Assembly (NCBI GenBank): GCA_012295275.1
Contig: CM022676.1
Coordinates: 18,788,689 to 18,801,188 of the forward strand
DNA: 12,500 nucleotides
DNA from: Chrysomallon squamiferum
Lineage: Eukaryota > Mollusca > Gastropoda > Neomphalida > Peltospiridae
Direction: 5' to 3'
The position numbers and the translations under genes are program-made. Shown piece after piece: positions 1 to 8,523 of the stretch. The notes under the pieces were generated by a model that saw only the letters and a list, made by a program, of their open reading frames with translations, made no database searches and had not been told where the DNA came from. Positions within the stretch are counted from its first letter, which is position 1. The number at the start of each line of letters is the position of its first letter.

Positions 1-416
1 GACCGAAAGGAATCTGATGTTGTGCCTGCTGCTGCCGATGATGTAGTAGAAGTAAAACAAGGGAACAACTCACATTTTGTCTTACAAGTGGACCTGGTGG
101 CTGTATTTGAATATTGAGTATTCAGATTTGAGCTCTGAGTAGTCAGGCCAGTGTTTTGAGCAAACCTATTTGCATTTAAAAATGTACTGACAGTATTTAA
201 ATTTTGAGCATCCATGTTTTGAGTAGCAGTGTTTGAGTTCTGAACAGCCACTGCTGAGTACTGACAATTTGTTGGAGTTTGAGTGCATGTCAGTGTTGGT
301 AGTCCACTTCTACACAGACTGGGTGGTGTTGTGTAGTTTCCCTGGTTACACTGAGGACAAAGGTCAATAAAGATATTCACCATATCCTGTTTGATGTAAC
401 TCCATTTCTTTACTAT
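1..416 (-). CDS. Gene A exon 3 (partial): second half of HHCC zinc-binding domain plus Asn/Thr/Gln-rich tail
   Basis: A strong splice acceptor (T-rich tract ending TTGCAG) ends at 417 on the minus strand. The reading frame from 416 is open to the window edge (138 codons plus 2 bases). It starts IVKKWSYIKQDMVNIFIDLC and continues PQC, supplying the CxxC half of an integrase-type HHCC zinc module whose two histidines lie in exon 2. The join is phase 0 on both sides. After the CPQC the protein turns into a low-complexity stretch rich in N, T, Q and S with recurring NTQ/TQN steps, then a Thr/Ser/Ala-rich part. No integrase core (DDE) follows in what is visible, which argues for a host gene rather than a live element. 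A consensus donor GTGAGT on the minus strand at 73-68 means the exon could instead end at 74. By memory of the families, the module resembles that in vertebrate NOL4 and KRBA2. The family name is an inference. Confidence 0.72.
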   Translation of the reverse strand, partial: MVKKWSYIKQDMVNIFIDLCPQCNQGNYTTPPSLCRSGLPTLTCTQTPTNCQYSAVAVQNSNTATQNMDAQNLNTVSTFLNANRFAQNTGLTTQSSNLNTQYSNTATRSTCKTKCELFPCFTSTTSSAAAGTTSDSFR

Positions 417-660
417 CTGCAATACAAAAATAAAAAAACACAAAGTTCCAAATAACTGAGTAAAGAAATCTCTTCCTCTCAAAATATTAAAATAAAAATA
501 CCCCCCCCTCAAATCTGAACAGAGGATGCAGTAGTTGTTGTTATTGAACCTAATGTTGTGACAGTAGATGTAGTAGCAGTAGTTGTCATTACGCTTTGTG
601 TTGGTGATTCATAGTTAGTACAAATGTTATTCATGATTTTGTAATTAAAATCAGTCTTAC

Positions 661-767
661 TTAATAAATAAAAAATAAACTAAAAAAAAAAAAAACAAAA
701 AAAAAAAAAGAAACCTATAAATAAATAAATAAAAAATAAATAAATAAATAAAATAAATAAATAAATA

Positions 768-798
<31 letters not shown>

Positions 799-885
799 TA
801 AATAAATGAACAATTAAATAAATAAATAACAAACAAACAAACAAATTAACAAATAAACAAACGAATAAATAAATAAATATATAAA
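661..885. repeat. A-rich (ATAAA)n array in gene A intron 2
   Basis: Poly(A) stretches with single C or G interruptions lead into a roughly 170-base imperfect array of AAAT units with a few AAAC and AAC variants. It lies within the 922-base intron (417-1338) between exons 2 and 3 of gene A. It looks like ordinary slippage-derived DNA, possibly expanded from a retroelement tail. No coding potential. Confidence 0.85.
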
Positions 886-1039
886 GACTATAATTCTAGA
901 ATTTACAACAATATAAAATACAGTCCAGATATGTAATCAGCATTCATTGCTTTTGCTTCAGACAACAAAAATAAAAAAAATGATTTACTTAAGGGAGATA
1001 ATTTTGCTGTTAAAGAAATTAACACACATTAACACAGTG

Positions 1040-1320
1040 AGCATGAAACTGACGCAGGTTTACATAAACTAAAATGTGTTTCACAAATTAACATAAACAC
1101 ACGCGTATTAAAATACCACAAATGAACAATAATTTACATAACGTAACATTCATTTTCATAAACTGCAAAAATTTACATAAGTTGCAATAATTTACATAAA
1201 TTAAGAATAATTTACATAAATTAAGAATACTTTACATAAATTGCTATAATTTACATAAATTAAGAATAATTTACACAAAATAACATTAAGTTACACAAAT
1301 TAACAAACACAAATTAGTGT
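1040..1320. repeat. Degenerate minisatellite with TTTACATAAA core
   Basis: The element TTTACATAAA or a close variant recurs about ten times, most regularly at 1170-1275 where a unit of about 21 bases (AATAATTTACATAAATTAAG) is repeated with single-base changes. Towards both ends the copies decay into TTACACAAATT and TTAACATAAAC forms. It sits in gene A intron 2, immediately downstream (in gene sense) of the exon 2 donor. Confidence 0.8.
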
Positions 1321-1338
1321 AAATTCACAGTTACGTAC

Positions 1339-1664
1339 CGCTGACCAGGTTTCTTTGGTTTTCTTGTGACCCACTTCTTCGTGACATTCCAAAATGCGGC
1401 TGTAAACTTCGTGTAACTTGACGACTTCGCGACTCTGCGTCTGCCTGTCCACTAAGACGTCCCCACTTCTCACACAAAACTTGTCCCGGGCCCACTTTTT
1501 GAAATGGGCGGAGCAGCCAGGAACCGCCCTGCCCCGCCTCGCCTTGCAGCACTCAACGCACACCCGGTACATGTCTGCCCTCATCGCATACTTCTCTCGA
1601 AATTTCTCGTCTAAACTTTTTATTTTTTCTTCCAGTCTTCGGTAAAATTCTGCTCTGTTTGTAG
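1339..1664 (-). CDS. Gene A exon 2: cysteine-rich segment and HxxxxH half of HHCC zinc-binding domain
   Basis: The minus-strand frame is open from an ATG at 1671 and ends at a good donor (GCG then GTACGTAA, 1338-1331) in phase 0. It joins cleanly to exon 3. Reading from that ATG: a charged helical stretch (residues 5-30), a possible extra zinc site C38-x2-C41-x11-C53-x2-H56, a basic patch FKKWARDKF (57-65), then H97-x4-H102. With the exon 3 cysteines this makes H-x4-H-x28-C-x2-C, within the spacing known for integrase-type HHCC domains. The start is uncertain. The ATG at 1671 has a weak context (C at -3). If TCAG ending at 1665 is an acceptor, the exon begins at 1664 in phase 1, exactly fitting the exon at 5525-6305; I favour this model. 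GC-rich and CpG-containing, unlike the flanking intron DNA, as expected for an exon. Confidence 0.75.
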
Positions 1665-1717
1665 CTGACATTTGTGGGGGTTTTTTGGGGTTTTTTTTGT
1701 GTTTATCATTTACAAAT

Positions 1718-1850
1718 TTTAATTTGATTTGATTTGATTCTTAAATTTTATTTAATTTAATTTACAAATTTTAATTTAATATAATTCAATTTACAAATTT
1801 AATTCAATTCAATTCAATTCAATTCAATTCAATTTAATCAATTTAATTAA
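1718..1850. repeat. (AATTC/AATTT)n pentanucleotide array
   Basis: Imperfect repeats of AATTT and AATTC, clean as about eight AATTC units at 1799-1833. A related TTTAA array lies at 8024-8140. No coding potential. In the favoured gene A model this is the 3' end of intron 1, and it contains almost no AG dinucleotide on the minus strand, so the acceptor must lie at or inside the ATG-containing exon. Confidence 0.85.
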
Positions 1851-2861
1851 GTTTTACTAAAACATGAAATACTCACGTTGTTATAAAGAAAAAAGAAATT
1901 AATTATAAATAAAAACAGATCCAGTTACCACATTGAAGTGTAAAATCACTAAATCGCTAAATCACTAATTTAAATTTCAAAAAAATCAAAAGTTAAATGT
2001 ACACAAAATATTATCTTTCAGCATTAACTTTGTGACAAACTGAGAACTCAAATGAAAATAATCAAGTTAATAATTTTCAAAGTTAAATAAAATCCTAAAA
2101 CAAAACTATCCAGAAAGAAAGATCAAAAATAAATAAATAAACAAAATAATAAAGAGAAAAAAAAGAAGAAGAAAAAAATAAACAAAATAATTTCCATTTT
2201 CTAAGACAAACATGTTTCTAAGTCCAAAATGAAAACAGAAAACATTTTTTTTTCCAGCCAACACACATTTTGAAAACTCAAAATCAAACATGAAAAAATC
2301 ATATATGGGTTCAGTTTTTATTAAGCTAATAATACAGTTACAAAGAGGCTGTGTTTGGGTATACAGACTTTATTAATATTAATTACATAAAGAATACTCA
2401 GCACAAGGAAGGAAGGCTCTGTTTGGCTATTCTTGTTTTGTCAATATTAATTTACACAAATCAGTGAATACTGACCATGAAAAGCATGCTTAAACATCAG
2501 CACTGTAAATAATGAAGTATTAAATACAATGAAGAAAAAAACAGAGAAATGTACTTAATGATATTAATAATAACACACTGAACACTGATATAAATATTAA
2601 CCAAATTTAGCATAATTTGTTCTACAGGTCAAAAGATAAAAAGCATTTGTTTTTATTTATTTAAGTTTTCCTGATATATTTATCAACCTACCTTACATGT
2701 ATTATAAAACAGACATTTTAATTTCTTATATGTTTGGTTTATTTAACTATCTCACATCATTTTTAAATAAAACATCTTAATTTTTAGTATTTCTTTCCTG
2801 CATTTCACCTAACTTGTATATTCATAAAATAAATGACTTATGTTATTATCATGGTCATTAC
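1851..2861. other. AT-rich non-coding stretch (probable gene A intron 1)
   Basis: About 1 kb of AT-rich unique-looking DNA with no exon-like GC rise on either strand. The short open frames here are by-products of AT-rich sequence. A consensus donor-like GTGAGT on the minus strand near 1877-1872 has no partner exon that I can recognise. Confidence 0.5.
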
Positions 2862-2931
2862 CATTATTATTATTATATTCATCATTATTGCTATTATTAT
2901 TATTATTATTATTATTACTATTATTATATTA

Positions 2932-2983
<52 letters not shown>

Positions 2984-2986
2984 TAC

Positions 2987-3022
<36 letters not shown>

Positions 3023-3050
3023 TATTATTACTATTATTATATTATTGTTA

Positions 3051-3088
<38 letters not shown>

Positions 3089-3259
3089 GTTACTATTATT
3101 ACTACTATTATTATTACTATTATTATTATTACTATTATTATTACTACTACTATTATTATTATTACTATTATTATTACTATTATTATTATTACTACTATTA
3201 TTATTATACTATTATTATTATTACTATTATTATTATTATTATTATTATTACTATTATTA

Positions 3260-3319
<60 letters not shown>

Positions 3320-3322
3320 TAT
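2862..3322. repeat. Long (TTA/ATT)n trinucleotide array, about 460 bases
   Basis: Almost unbroken ATT triplets with interspersed ACT (TTACTA) and GTT variants and occasional two-base phase slips. The long open frames through it (poly-Leu, poly-Tyr, poly-Ile) are artefacts of the triplet repeat. It lies in the probable 3.86-kb first intron of gene A. The clustered ACT variants suggest an old array that was re-amplified together with its mutations. Confidence 0.95.
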
Positions 3323-5100
3323 GGTTTTGTTTTATTGTTCGTGTCACTAGTGACAGTGTGACATGAGGTGTAGTTAAAGTGACAGGTGCAGTGACACAGT
3401 GTTCTCAGTTACAAATGATTTTCTCTGTGTCACGTTCTCATCAGTCCGGTTTAGATATCACCTGCATCCACCTCAGATTAGAATATTCAAATTAGCTGCC
3501 AATGACCTACATACTTGTTTTAATTATTACTGTGTTTATTGTTGATTTTTTATTTATTATTTTTCACAGATTAAATCAAAAAACAATTCCCGTTTATTAC
3601 ATATTTATAATTTATAGGAACAGGTGTAAAAAGTAAACAAATTTGAATAATTTTATCGATATACTGAGTGAACTTCTGCAAGATCCACAAAAAAAAAAAA
3701 AAAAATCATCATTCTTCCTCATCTGCAGCCAACAGAAATAATCAGGGTGTGATTGGGAAAGTTGTTCGGTTCACTCCCCTCATCTTTTTCAAAACACAAA
3801 TTTTCAAATCCAACCAGGTTCTCTGAAACACCTGAGTATTGGAAATTTATTTGATTTCAAACTGGAGTTTGCTGGGTGTTTGTCGGAATGAACAACCCAA
3901 TAATCTGCAACTTGTCTTTGAATCACAGAGTGAATACAAATGAATTAGCAAATCATATGTCTATTCAGAAGTTTTATCTGTGTATGATGCAATAAACGAT
4001 TTTAAGATCTTCGTCGGGTTTTACAGAAATTTCCTAGATACTTTTTTTTTTTTTTTTGCTGTAGATCACACACCAAAGTAACGGCAAATTGTTTTTATGA
4101 AAATTTCTCACAATCTAATTAATATAGACACATCTATTACAATATACAAGTTTTTAATTTTTAATTTTTAAATAGTTATTTGTCAGTTTCAATGAGGTTT
4201 TTGTAAAAACAATATCTAATTTATAGCAGATGATTTTTCAAATGACAGCACAGTTAACCAGTCATGCATGAAAACTGACTTGGGAAAAAAACCATTTACT
4301 CTTACAACTTCTGCTGAAAAGATTTACCTGAACAGCGCAGTTTTGTAACCAAGTCAAAAATAAATAAATAAATAAAATCATAGTAGTTGTAATAGTAGTA
4401 GTAGTAGCAGTAATAACAACAACAACAACAACAACAACAATGATGTGTTGATCATGATAAAAAGAACAACAACAATAATAAATAAAAATAAAAACAATAA
4501 TATATAAAAATTAAATAAATATATAAATAACTGAATCAATCAAGATAAAATGAACAAGACATGGAGGGAGATTTGGGAGGGGGGAGTGTAGACATGTGTC
4601 CAGCTATGGTCAAGCCTCTATTTCTGTCTTGACTGATATTTAAAGATATTTAACTAACTTTTCACTAGCAAACTAGTCAGCTGACTAGCACACTATGAAA
4701 TTCAAGTGACAAGATTTGACTGATCAGGTTTAAAGAACTAATATTAACAGCTTCATCTGAACCTCATCTATTCACTTTATCTACAAACCTTCTCTATACT
4801 GAATTTCATGTACTTCTTTTCATTTTGTTATTTCATTTCATTTCTTTTGACTTTTTATGTTTTACTTTATTTTATTATTTATTTCATTATTTTCTTCTTA
4901 TTATTATTATTATTTTTATTTTTTTTGTTTAATTAATCTTATTTGTACTTTTATCTACAATCATGATTCAGTCATGTGACTTCCCAGGTTTAAATTTATT
5001 TAACCTTCAAAAATTCTTTCTATCTTTTGACCAAAAAAAAAAAAAAATATCTTATTAGTTCAGTTAATGTCAGTATTTTCAGGGAATGGATTTCAGTATA
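3323..5100. other. AT-rich non-coding DNA with short simple repeats
   Basis: No frame with exon-like composition or convincing splice pairs on either strand. It holds short poly(A)/poly(T) runs (about 3689-3705, 4042-4058, 5033-5047) and AT-rich unique sequence. In the favoured model it is gene A intron; if gene A exon 1 belongs to a separate gene, a downstream exon of that gene could be hidden here but I cannot see one. Confidence 0.5.
4357..4445. repeat. Compound microsatellite: AAAT, TAG and CAA units
   Basis: Three short tracts in a row: AAAT units, then TAG triplets with a few variants, then about nine CAA triplets. Simple sequence with no coding or regulatory meaning visible. Confidence 0.85.
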
Positions 5101-5123
5101 TAAAAAATTAAACATAAATAGTA

Positions 5124-5152
5124 CGTGTGTGTGTGTGTGTGTGTGTGTGTGT
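5124..5152. repeat. (GT)n microsatellite
   Basis: About fourteen uninterrupted GT units. An (AC)n tract lies about 250 bases further on in the opposite sense. Confidence 0.92.
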
Positions 5153-5395
5153 CAGAAGATGTGAAGAAAAAGCACAGGACTTTCAATGGTGGTTTGTTAA
5201 AATTGAAATTTTGTGTACATAATCCAAATATCCATCTGAGTGAGTAACATACTGTTTATATATCATTTCTGCAAGGAAGTAAATATATTATTTATGTTTA
5301 TTTATTTACATAAGTATACTAGTAATTATGTGTGTGTTTTTGTTTACACATGATGTGCATGTCTGTTAATATTTGCATACTCAGACACATTCGCC

Positions 5396-5433
5396 AACAC
5401 ACACACACACACACACACTCACACACACACACA
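5396..5433. repeat. (AC)n microsatellite
   Basis: AC units with one CTC interruption, running into a short TATATA stretch. Immediately downstream, in gene sense, of the gene A exon 1 donor. Confidence 0.92.
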
Positions 5434-5524
5434 TATATAAATATGCACACAATTATAAATGGGAATTATGTCATAAAATAATTAATGGAAAAACGTATAT
5501 TAACAAGTAAAAATAAAAAAACAC

Positions 5525-6305
5525 CTTTTACGACTGGCTGGGAATTCTGGGACACGCTTTTACTTTCTGACTCCGAAGGTTTGCCCGAGGACGTTGGACT
5601 CTTTTCTCTGTCTTCAGTGACCAGTCGTCGCTTCTTGAACGGCAGGTATTTGTCCGTCCGGCTGTCTGATACTGACGTAGAAATGTCTGACTTAGTGTCG
5701 ACTGTCTTGTGCAAAGCGCGTGGTCCTGCCTCGATGTCGTTTAAAAACGTCGAACTACCTAAACGCGAAAACGAACTCAAATCTGGCGTGCTGGTGGTAG
5801 GTAGAAAAAGAGAGGGGATACTAGGAAGGGAGGGTAGGTTAGGTATGAAATTTCCTGAATTTAGAGTCGGAATTTCCAGGGTTTTTTGTTTCTCACTCTC
5901 GGTTGCTTTATCATTATGTTCACTAACAGTTTCACTTTCAGAAACTGCAGAAGTCTTTTTCCCTGCCTTTCTCGTTTTTTTCGTCTTTTCGCCGGAAGCC
6001 GTCTGCTTCGGCGAGTTCTGTGTGATGTCTTTCTGCGCGCCTCGACGTTTCGAGTTAACATTCCGTGTCGTCCGAGGCCACTTCGCCCGTGACCTACTTT
6101 TCGATGTTTCATGTTCCGCCATGCTGCCTTTCGATTTCCGTCTCGTCTTACCGTTTTCAGCGCCATTTGAATTGTCTGAAATATAATTTGTTGTCTGCTG
6201 CACATAAACCTGTGGGTTGCCTCCTGTGTTCACCACAGCCATTGAAGATAGTGCGCCTAATGCTTCCGCGGCCGCCATTCTATCGGCATGTTCCTTCGGA
6301 TCCAT
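5525..6305 (-). CDS. Gene A exon 1: basic, serine-rich nuclear-type N-terminus
   Basis: A 260-codon open exon starting MDPKEHADRMAAAEALG. I chose the ATG at 6305 because it has A at -3 and G at +4; in-frame ATGs at 6404 and 6392 would add a weakly supported N-terminal extension. The exon ends at AAAG then GTGTTT (donor at 5524), phase 1. Visible parts: an alanine-rich helix (1-25); a very basic region (53-121) with many K, R and S; a proline/leucine run (155-169) with P-x-L-P-S spacing; a monopartite nuclear localisation signal KKRR (224-227); and an acidic-serine end (230-255). I do not recognise its first 50 residues. GC and CpG content are far above the surroundings. The next compatible exon is 1664-1339 (phase 1). 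The upstream region carries two NF-kappaB sites. The protein is probably nuclear; a precise function cannot be read from this exon. Confidence 0.75.
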
Positions 6306-6517
6306 ATTCGTCGAATTTAAAACGGAAATTTGACCCCTTGTTCCTGGCGATAAATGAAAACTTGGTGAACAATCAACTAAAACAGCAGTCATAATGTAGG
6401 TCACGTCTGTTTATGGTTGATACAAACCGTTTCGGAAACATTGAGTAATTCCAGAAATTACATTTTGCGTAAAAACCCATGAAACAGGTCCAAACCGCGG
6501 AAAGCACCTACCTACCA

Positions 6518-6528
6518 GGGAAAGTCCC
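6518..6528 (-). promoter_or_regulatory. Perfect NF-kappaB site (proximal)
   Basis: On the minus strand this reads GGGACTTTCCC, containing the classical kappaB decamer GGGACTTTCC. It lies 213 bases upstream of the gene A ATG, at a typical promoter distance and in unique, moderately GC-rich DNA. A second site follows about 60 bases further upstream. Binding is inferred from motif identity only. Confidence 0.6.
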
Positions 6529-6532
6529 AGTT

Positions 6533-6542
6533 GTCACGTGAT
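6533..6542. promoter_or_regulatory. E-box of extended form GTCACGTGAT
   Basis: CACGTG core at 6535-6540 with GT and AT flanks, the form preferred by USF/MiT-type bHLH-ZIP factors. It sits between the two kappaB sites in the gene A upstream region. The same extended type recurs near 10577 and 11403. Confidence 0.4.
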
Positions 6543-6579
6543 TCTGCCAGTCAATCAGAGACGAGTATTGCGAACTTTT

Positions 6580-6590
6580 GGGGATTTCCC
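6580..6590. promoter_or_regulatory. Perfect NF-kappaB site (distal)
   Basis: GGGGATTTCCC on the plus strand fits the consensus GGGRNWYYCC exactly. It lies 275 bases upstream of the gene A ATG. Together with the site at 6518-6528 it makes a two-site arrangement like those of NF-kappaB-responsive promoters. Confidence 0.6.
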
Positions 6591-6923
6591 TCGCCTGATG
6601 GGAACTTACGTGGCAGTTATTTTTAGCTTGGTTATCACGACTCGAGGCGCACTTATTTTATGGTTGCCTCGTTCTGAGAAGTGAACGTGTTGATTTGAAG
6701 AAACAGGTTTTCTGGCTAGGCTATTTTTAGTCAATCACTGTTCACTGATGATCATTACTCACAAAGATTACAACATATTTTTACTCACGCTTTAGTTTTC
6801 CGAACACAGTATGTAAACAACTTTGTCTCTGATTCATCTTTCTTTCACAGTCTGTCAAATACATTTCTTTTTCTTCATTTCCTCTGTTATTCTTTGAATA
6901 AATAAATAAAATTTACTACTAAA

Positions 6924-6924
6924 A

Positions 6925-6972
<48 letters not shown>

Positions 6973-6973
6973 T
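6924..6973. repeat. (AAT)n microsatellite
   Basis: About sixteen uninterrupted AAT units, flanked on both sides by AAAT units (6896-6912 and 6976-6998). Confidence 0.95.
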
Positions 6974-7461
6974 GATAAAATAAATAAATAAATAAAATAG
7001 ATGTAACTACGTAGTAAAATGTATTCAATGGCACATGCGCCAACACGAAAATAAATTACACAAGGACGCATACTCAGTCTTATAGATGGATTTGTTTCAA
7101 AAACAATTTCAATATAATGTATTATTTCTTATTTATTTACTTACACGATTTATATTTTGACTAAGACACCTTTGTTTTTATATTATTTTTTTGATTTGTT
7201 TATTATTATTATTTTTTATATATTCCTTTCATTTTGCTGATTCTGTTATTGAAAATTAATAACTCATCTTTCTTTGTTTTATTAAAACAAAATTAAAAAT
7301 TAAAAAGCAGACTAAAGGAATTTTTTTTTTTTTTACTAGTAAATGATGCAGTCAGTCCATTTTTAATCAACACCTATAATGACGTCATATATATATGACT
7401 AAACATCGTGATTAAGACATATAAAAGACCCTTAGTTTTCAGGAAAGCAGTCATCACATTG

Positions 7462-7463
<2 letters not shown>

Positions 7464-7519
<56 letters not shown>

Positions 7520-7536
7520 GTAGTATAGTAGTAGTA

Positions 7537-7569
<33 letters not shown>

Positions 7570-7570
7570 T
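7464..7570. repeat. (AAT)n microsatellite with central TAG block
   Basis: Two AAT tracts separated by a short TAG-type block around 7518-7540. Short open frames through it (poly-Ile, poly-Tyr on the minus strand) are repeat artefacts. Confidence 0.95.
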
Positions 7571-7834
7571 AACATTACTATACTCATATGCAAAACAACT
7601 ACAATAAGAACATCATCAATATCATCATCATCGTCAACAAAAACAACAACAACAACATCAATAATAATGATAGTAATAGATCCGTCACGCACAGAGTAGA
7701 AATGAAAATGTTACGGCAAGGTGAATTGAACTTGCGGTCTGTGAAGCATGATGAAGGAACAAATAAACGTGAAAGTTTTAAAAAAGAATAAAGAAAAAAA
7801 ATGAAACAAACTGCTTAAAACGACAACAGCTCCT

Positions 7835-7945
7835 TCTGACAGCTGCGTGACCTTCCTGTGTCAGAAAGTGACACGTGACCAAGGCCGGTTTCACGTGCGC
7901 AAAGTGACGACTTTACTGACTGAACTACTAGACTGAACATCAAAC
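7835..7945 (+). promoter_or_regulatory. Probable gene B promoter region with two E-boxes
   Basis: A GC-richer island directly upstream of the gene B ATG. It carries CACGTG at 7872-7877 and again at 7892-7897, 20 bases apart and so about two helical turns, plus several GTGAC half-sites. No TATA box is evident. The assignment rests on position and motifs only. Confidence 0.4.
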
Positions 7946-7999
7946 ATGTTCCGCGTCGCGCTCGCTGTAATTCTGCTAGTGGTGTTCAGTAGAAGCAAT
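7946..7999 (+). CDS. Gene B exon 1: signal peptide
   Basis: ATG followed by 18 codons, MFRVALAVILLVVFSRSN, ending exactly at a consensus donor (AAT then GTAAGC at 8000), phase 0. One basic residue, a long hydrophobic core and a short polar end make a classical secretory signal peptide. The next exon at 8524 is in the matching phase. The full product is 158 residues (54 + 158 + 265 bases including the stop). The exon is too short to be found by ORF length, but its composition, donor and fit to the downstream exons support it. Confidence 0.7.
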
Positions 8000-8023
8000 G
8001 TAAGCTTTCAGTATTTGTTTACG

Positions 8024-8140
8024 TATTAATTCAATTCAGTTCAGTTTAATTTAATTTAATTTAATTTAATTTAATTTAATTTAATTTAATTATTCATTTA
8101 ATTTCATTTCATTTCATTTATTTATATATTTATTTAATTT
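8024..8140. repeat. (TTTAA)n pentanucleotide array
   Basis: About ten TTTAA units grading into TTCAT and TTTAT variants, in intron 1 of gene B. Related in unit to the array at 1718-1850. Confidence 0.88.
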
Positions 8141-8278
8141 TATTATTTTCTATCTTTCCTTCTTTTTCCAGTATGTTATAAATATACATTTTTTTAAATT
8201 CATAGTATCAGTCTTACTATTTTCGAATTTAATTCCTCCTTTTTAGTTATCTGACTCTTCAACTTTTTATTCTTCTTC

Positions 8279-8344
8279 CTTCTCTCTCTCTCTCTCTCTC
8301 TGAATTGCCTTTCTCTCTTCTCTCTCTCTCTCTCTCTTTGTCTC

Positions 8345-8394
<50 letters not shown>

Positions 8395-8408
8395 CTCTTT
8401 AAGTGTGT

Positions 8409-8462
<54 letters not shown>

Positions 8463-8468
8463 GTCTCT
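8279..8468. repeat. Long (CT)n polypyrimidine tract
   Basis: About 190 bases, mostly CT dinucleotides, with brief interruptions (TGAATTGCC, TTTGTCTCATTT, GTATCTCTTTAAGTGTGTGTG, CTGTCTCTGTCTC). It lies in gene B intron 1 and ends about 55 bases before the exon 2 acceptor. The frames through it on both strands (poly-Ser/Leu and poly-Arg/Glu) are artefacts. Confidence 0.95.
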
Positions 8469-8523
8469 CATGCACATTTTCGGACTGATTTGCGCTGTTG
8501 TTGTTATTTTTGTTGTAATGAAG

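Larger units (their letters stand above)
6600..7834. other. Intergenic region between head-to-head genes A and B
   Basis: No coding exon recognised. It holds AT-rich DNA, two AAT arrays annotated separately, short poly(T)/poly(A) runs and a CAA-rich stretch near 7600-7670. The segment 7690-7760 has a faint resemblance to a reversed tRNA B box (see rejected items). Confidence 0.5.

Noticed and set aside
500-660. Thr-rich minus-strand open stretch (about 33 codons from an ATG near 634) after a poly-T acceptor-like tract, considered as an extra gene A exon
   Set aside because: It ends in a stop with no good donor before it. Joining exon 2 directly to exon 3 already gives correct phase and the right HHCC spacing.
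2814-3366. Three overlapping open frames of about 175 codons encoding poly-Leu, poly-Tyr and poly-Ile
   Set aside because: They are the three readings of one TTA/ATT trinucleotide array. No start context or splice signals, and all frames are open only because the repeat lacks stops.
5861-6205. Minus-strand 114-codon Arg/Lys-rich frame
   Set aside because: A +1 shadow of gene A exon 1. The longer frame with the better start and the donor in phase is preferred.
5485-6394. Plus-strand frames of 233, 109 and 68 codons opposite gene A exon 1
   Set aside because: Shadow frames of a GC-rich coding exon. Their composition (Phe/Ser/Leu-rich) is the complement of the Lys/Ser-rich minus-strand protein, and they lack signals of their own.
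7690-7760. Possible tRNA-derived SINE fragment (minus strand, B-box-like GTTCAATTCACC)
   Set aside because: Only one weak box, no A box at the right distance, no clear tail or target duplication. Not enough to call.
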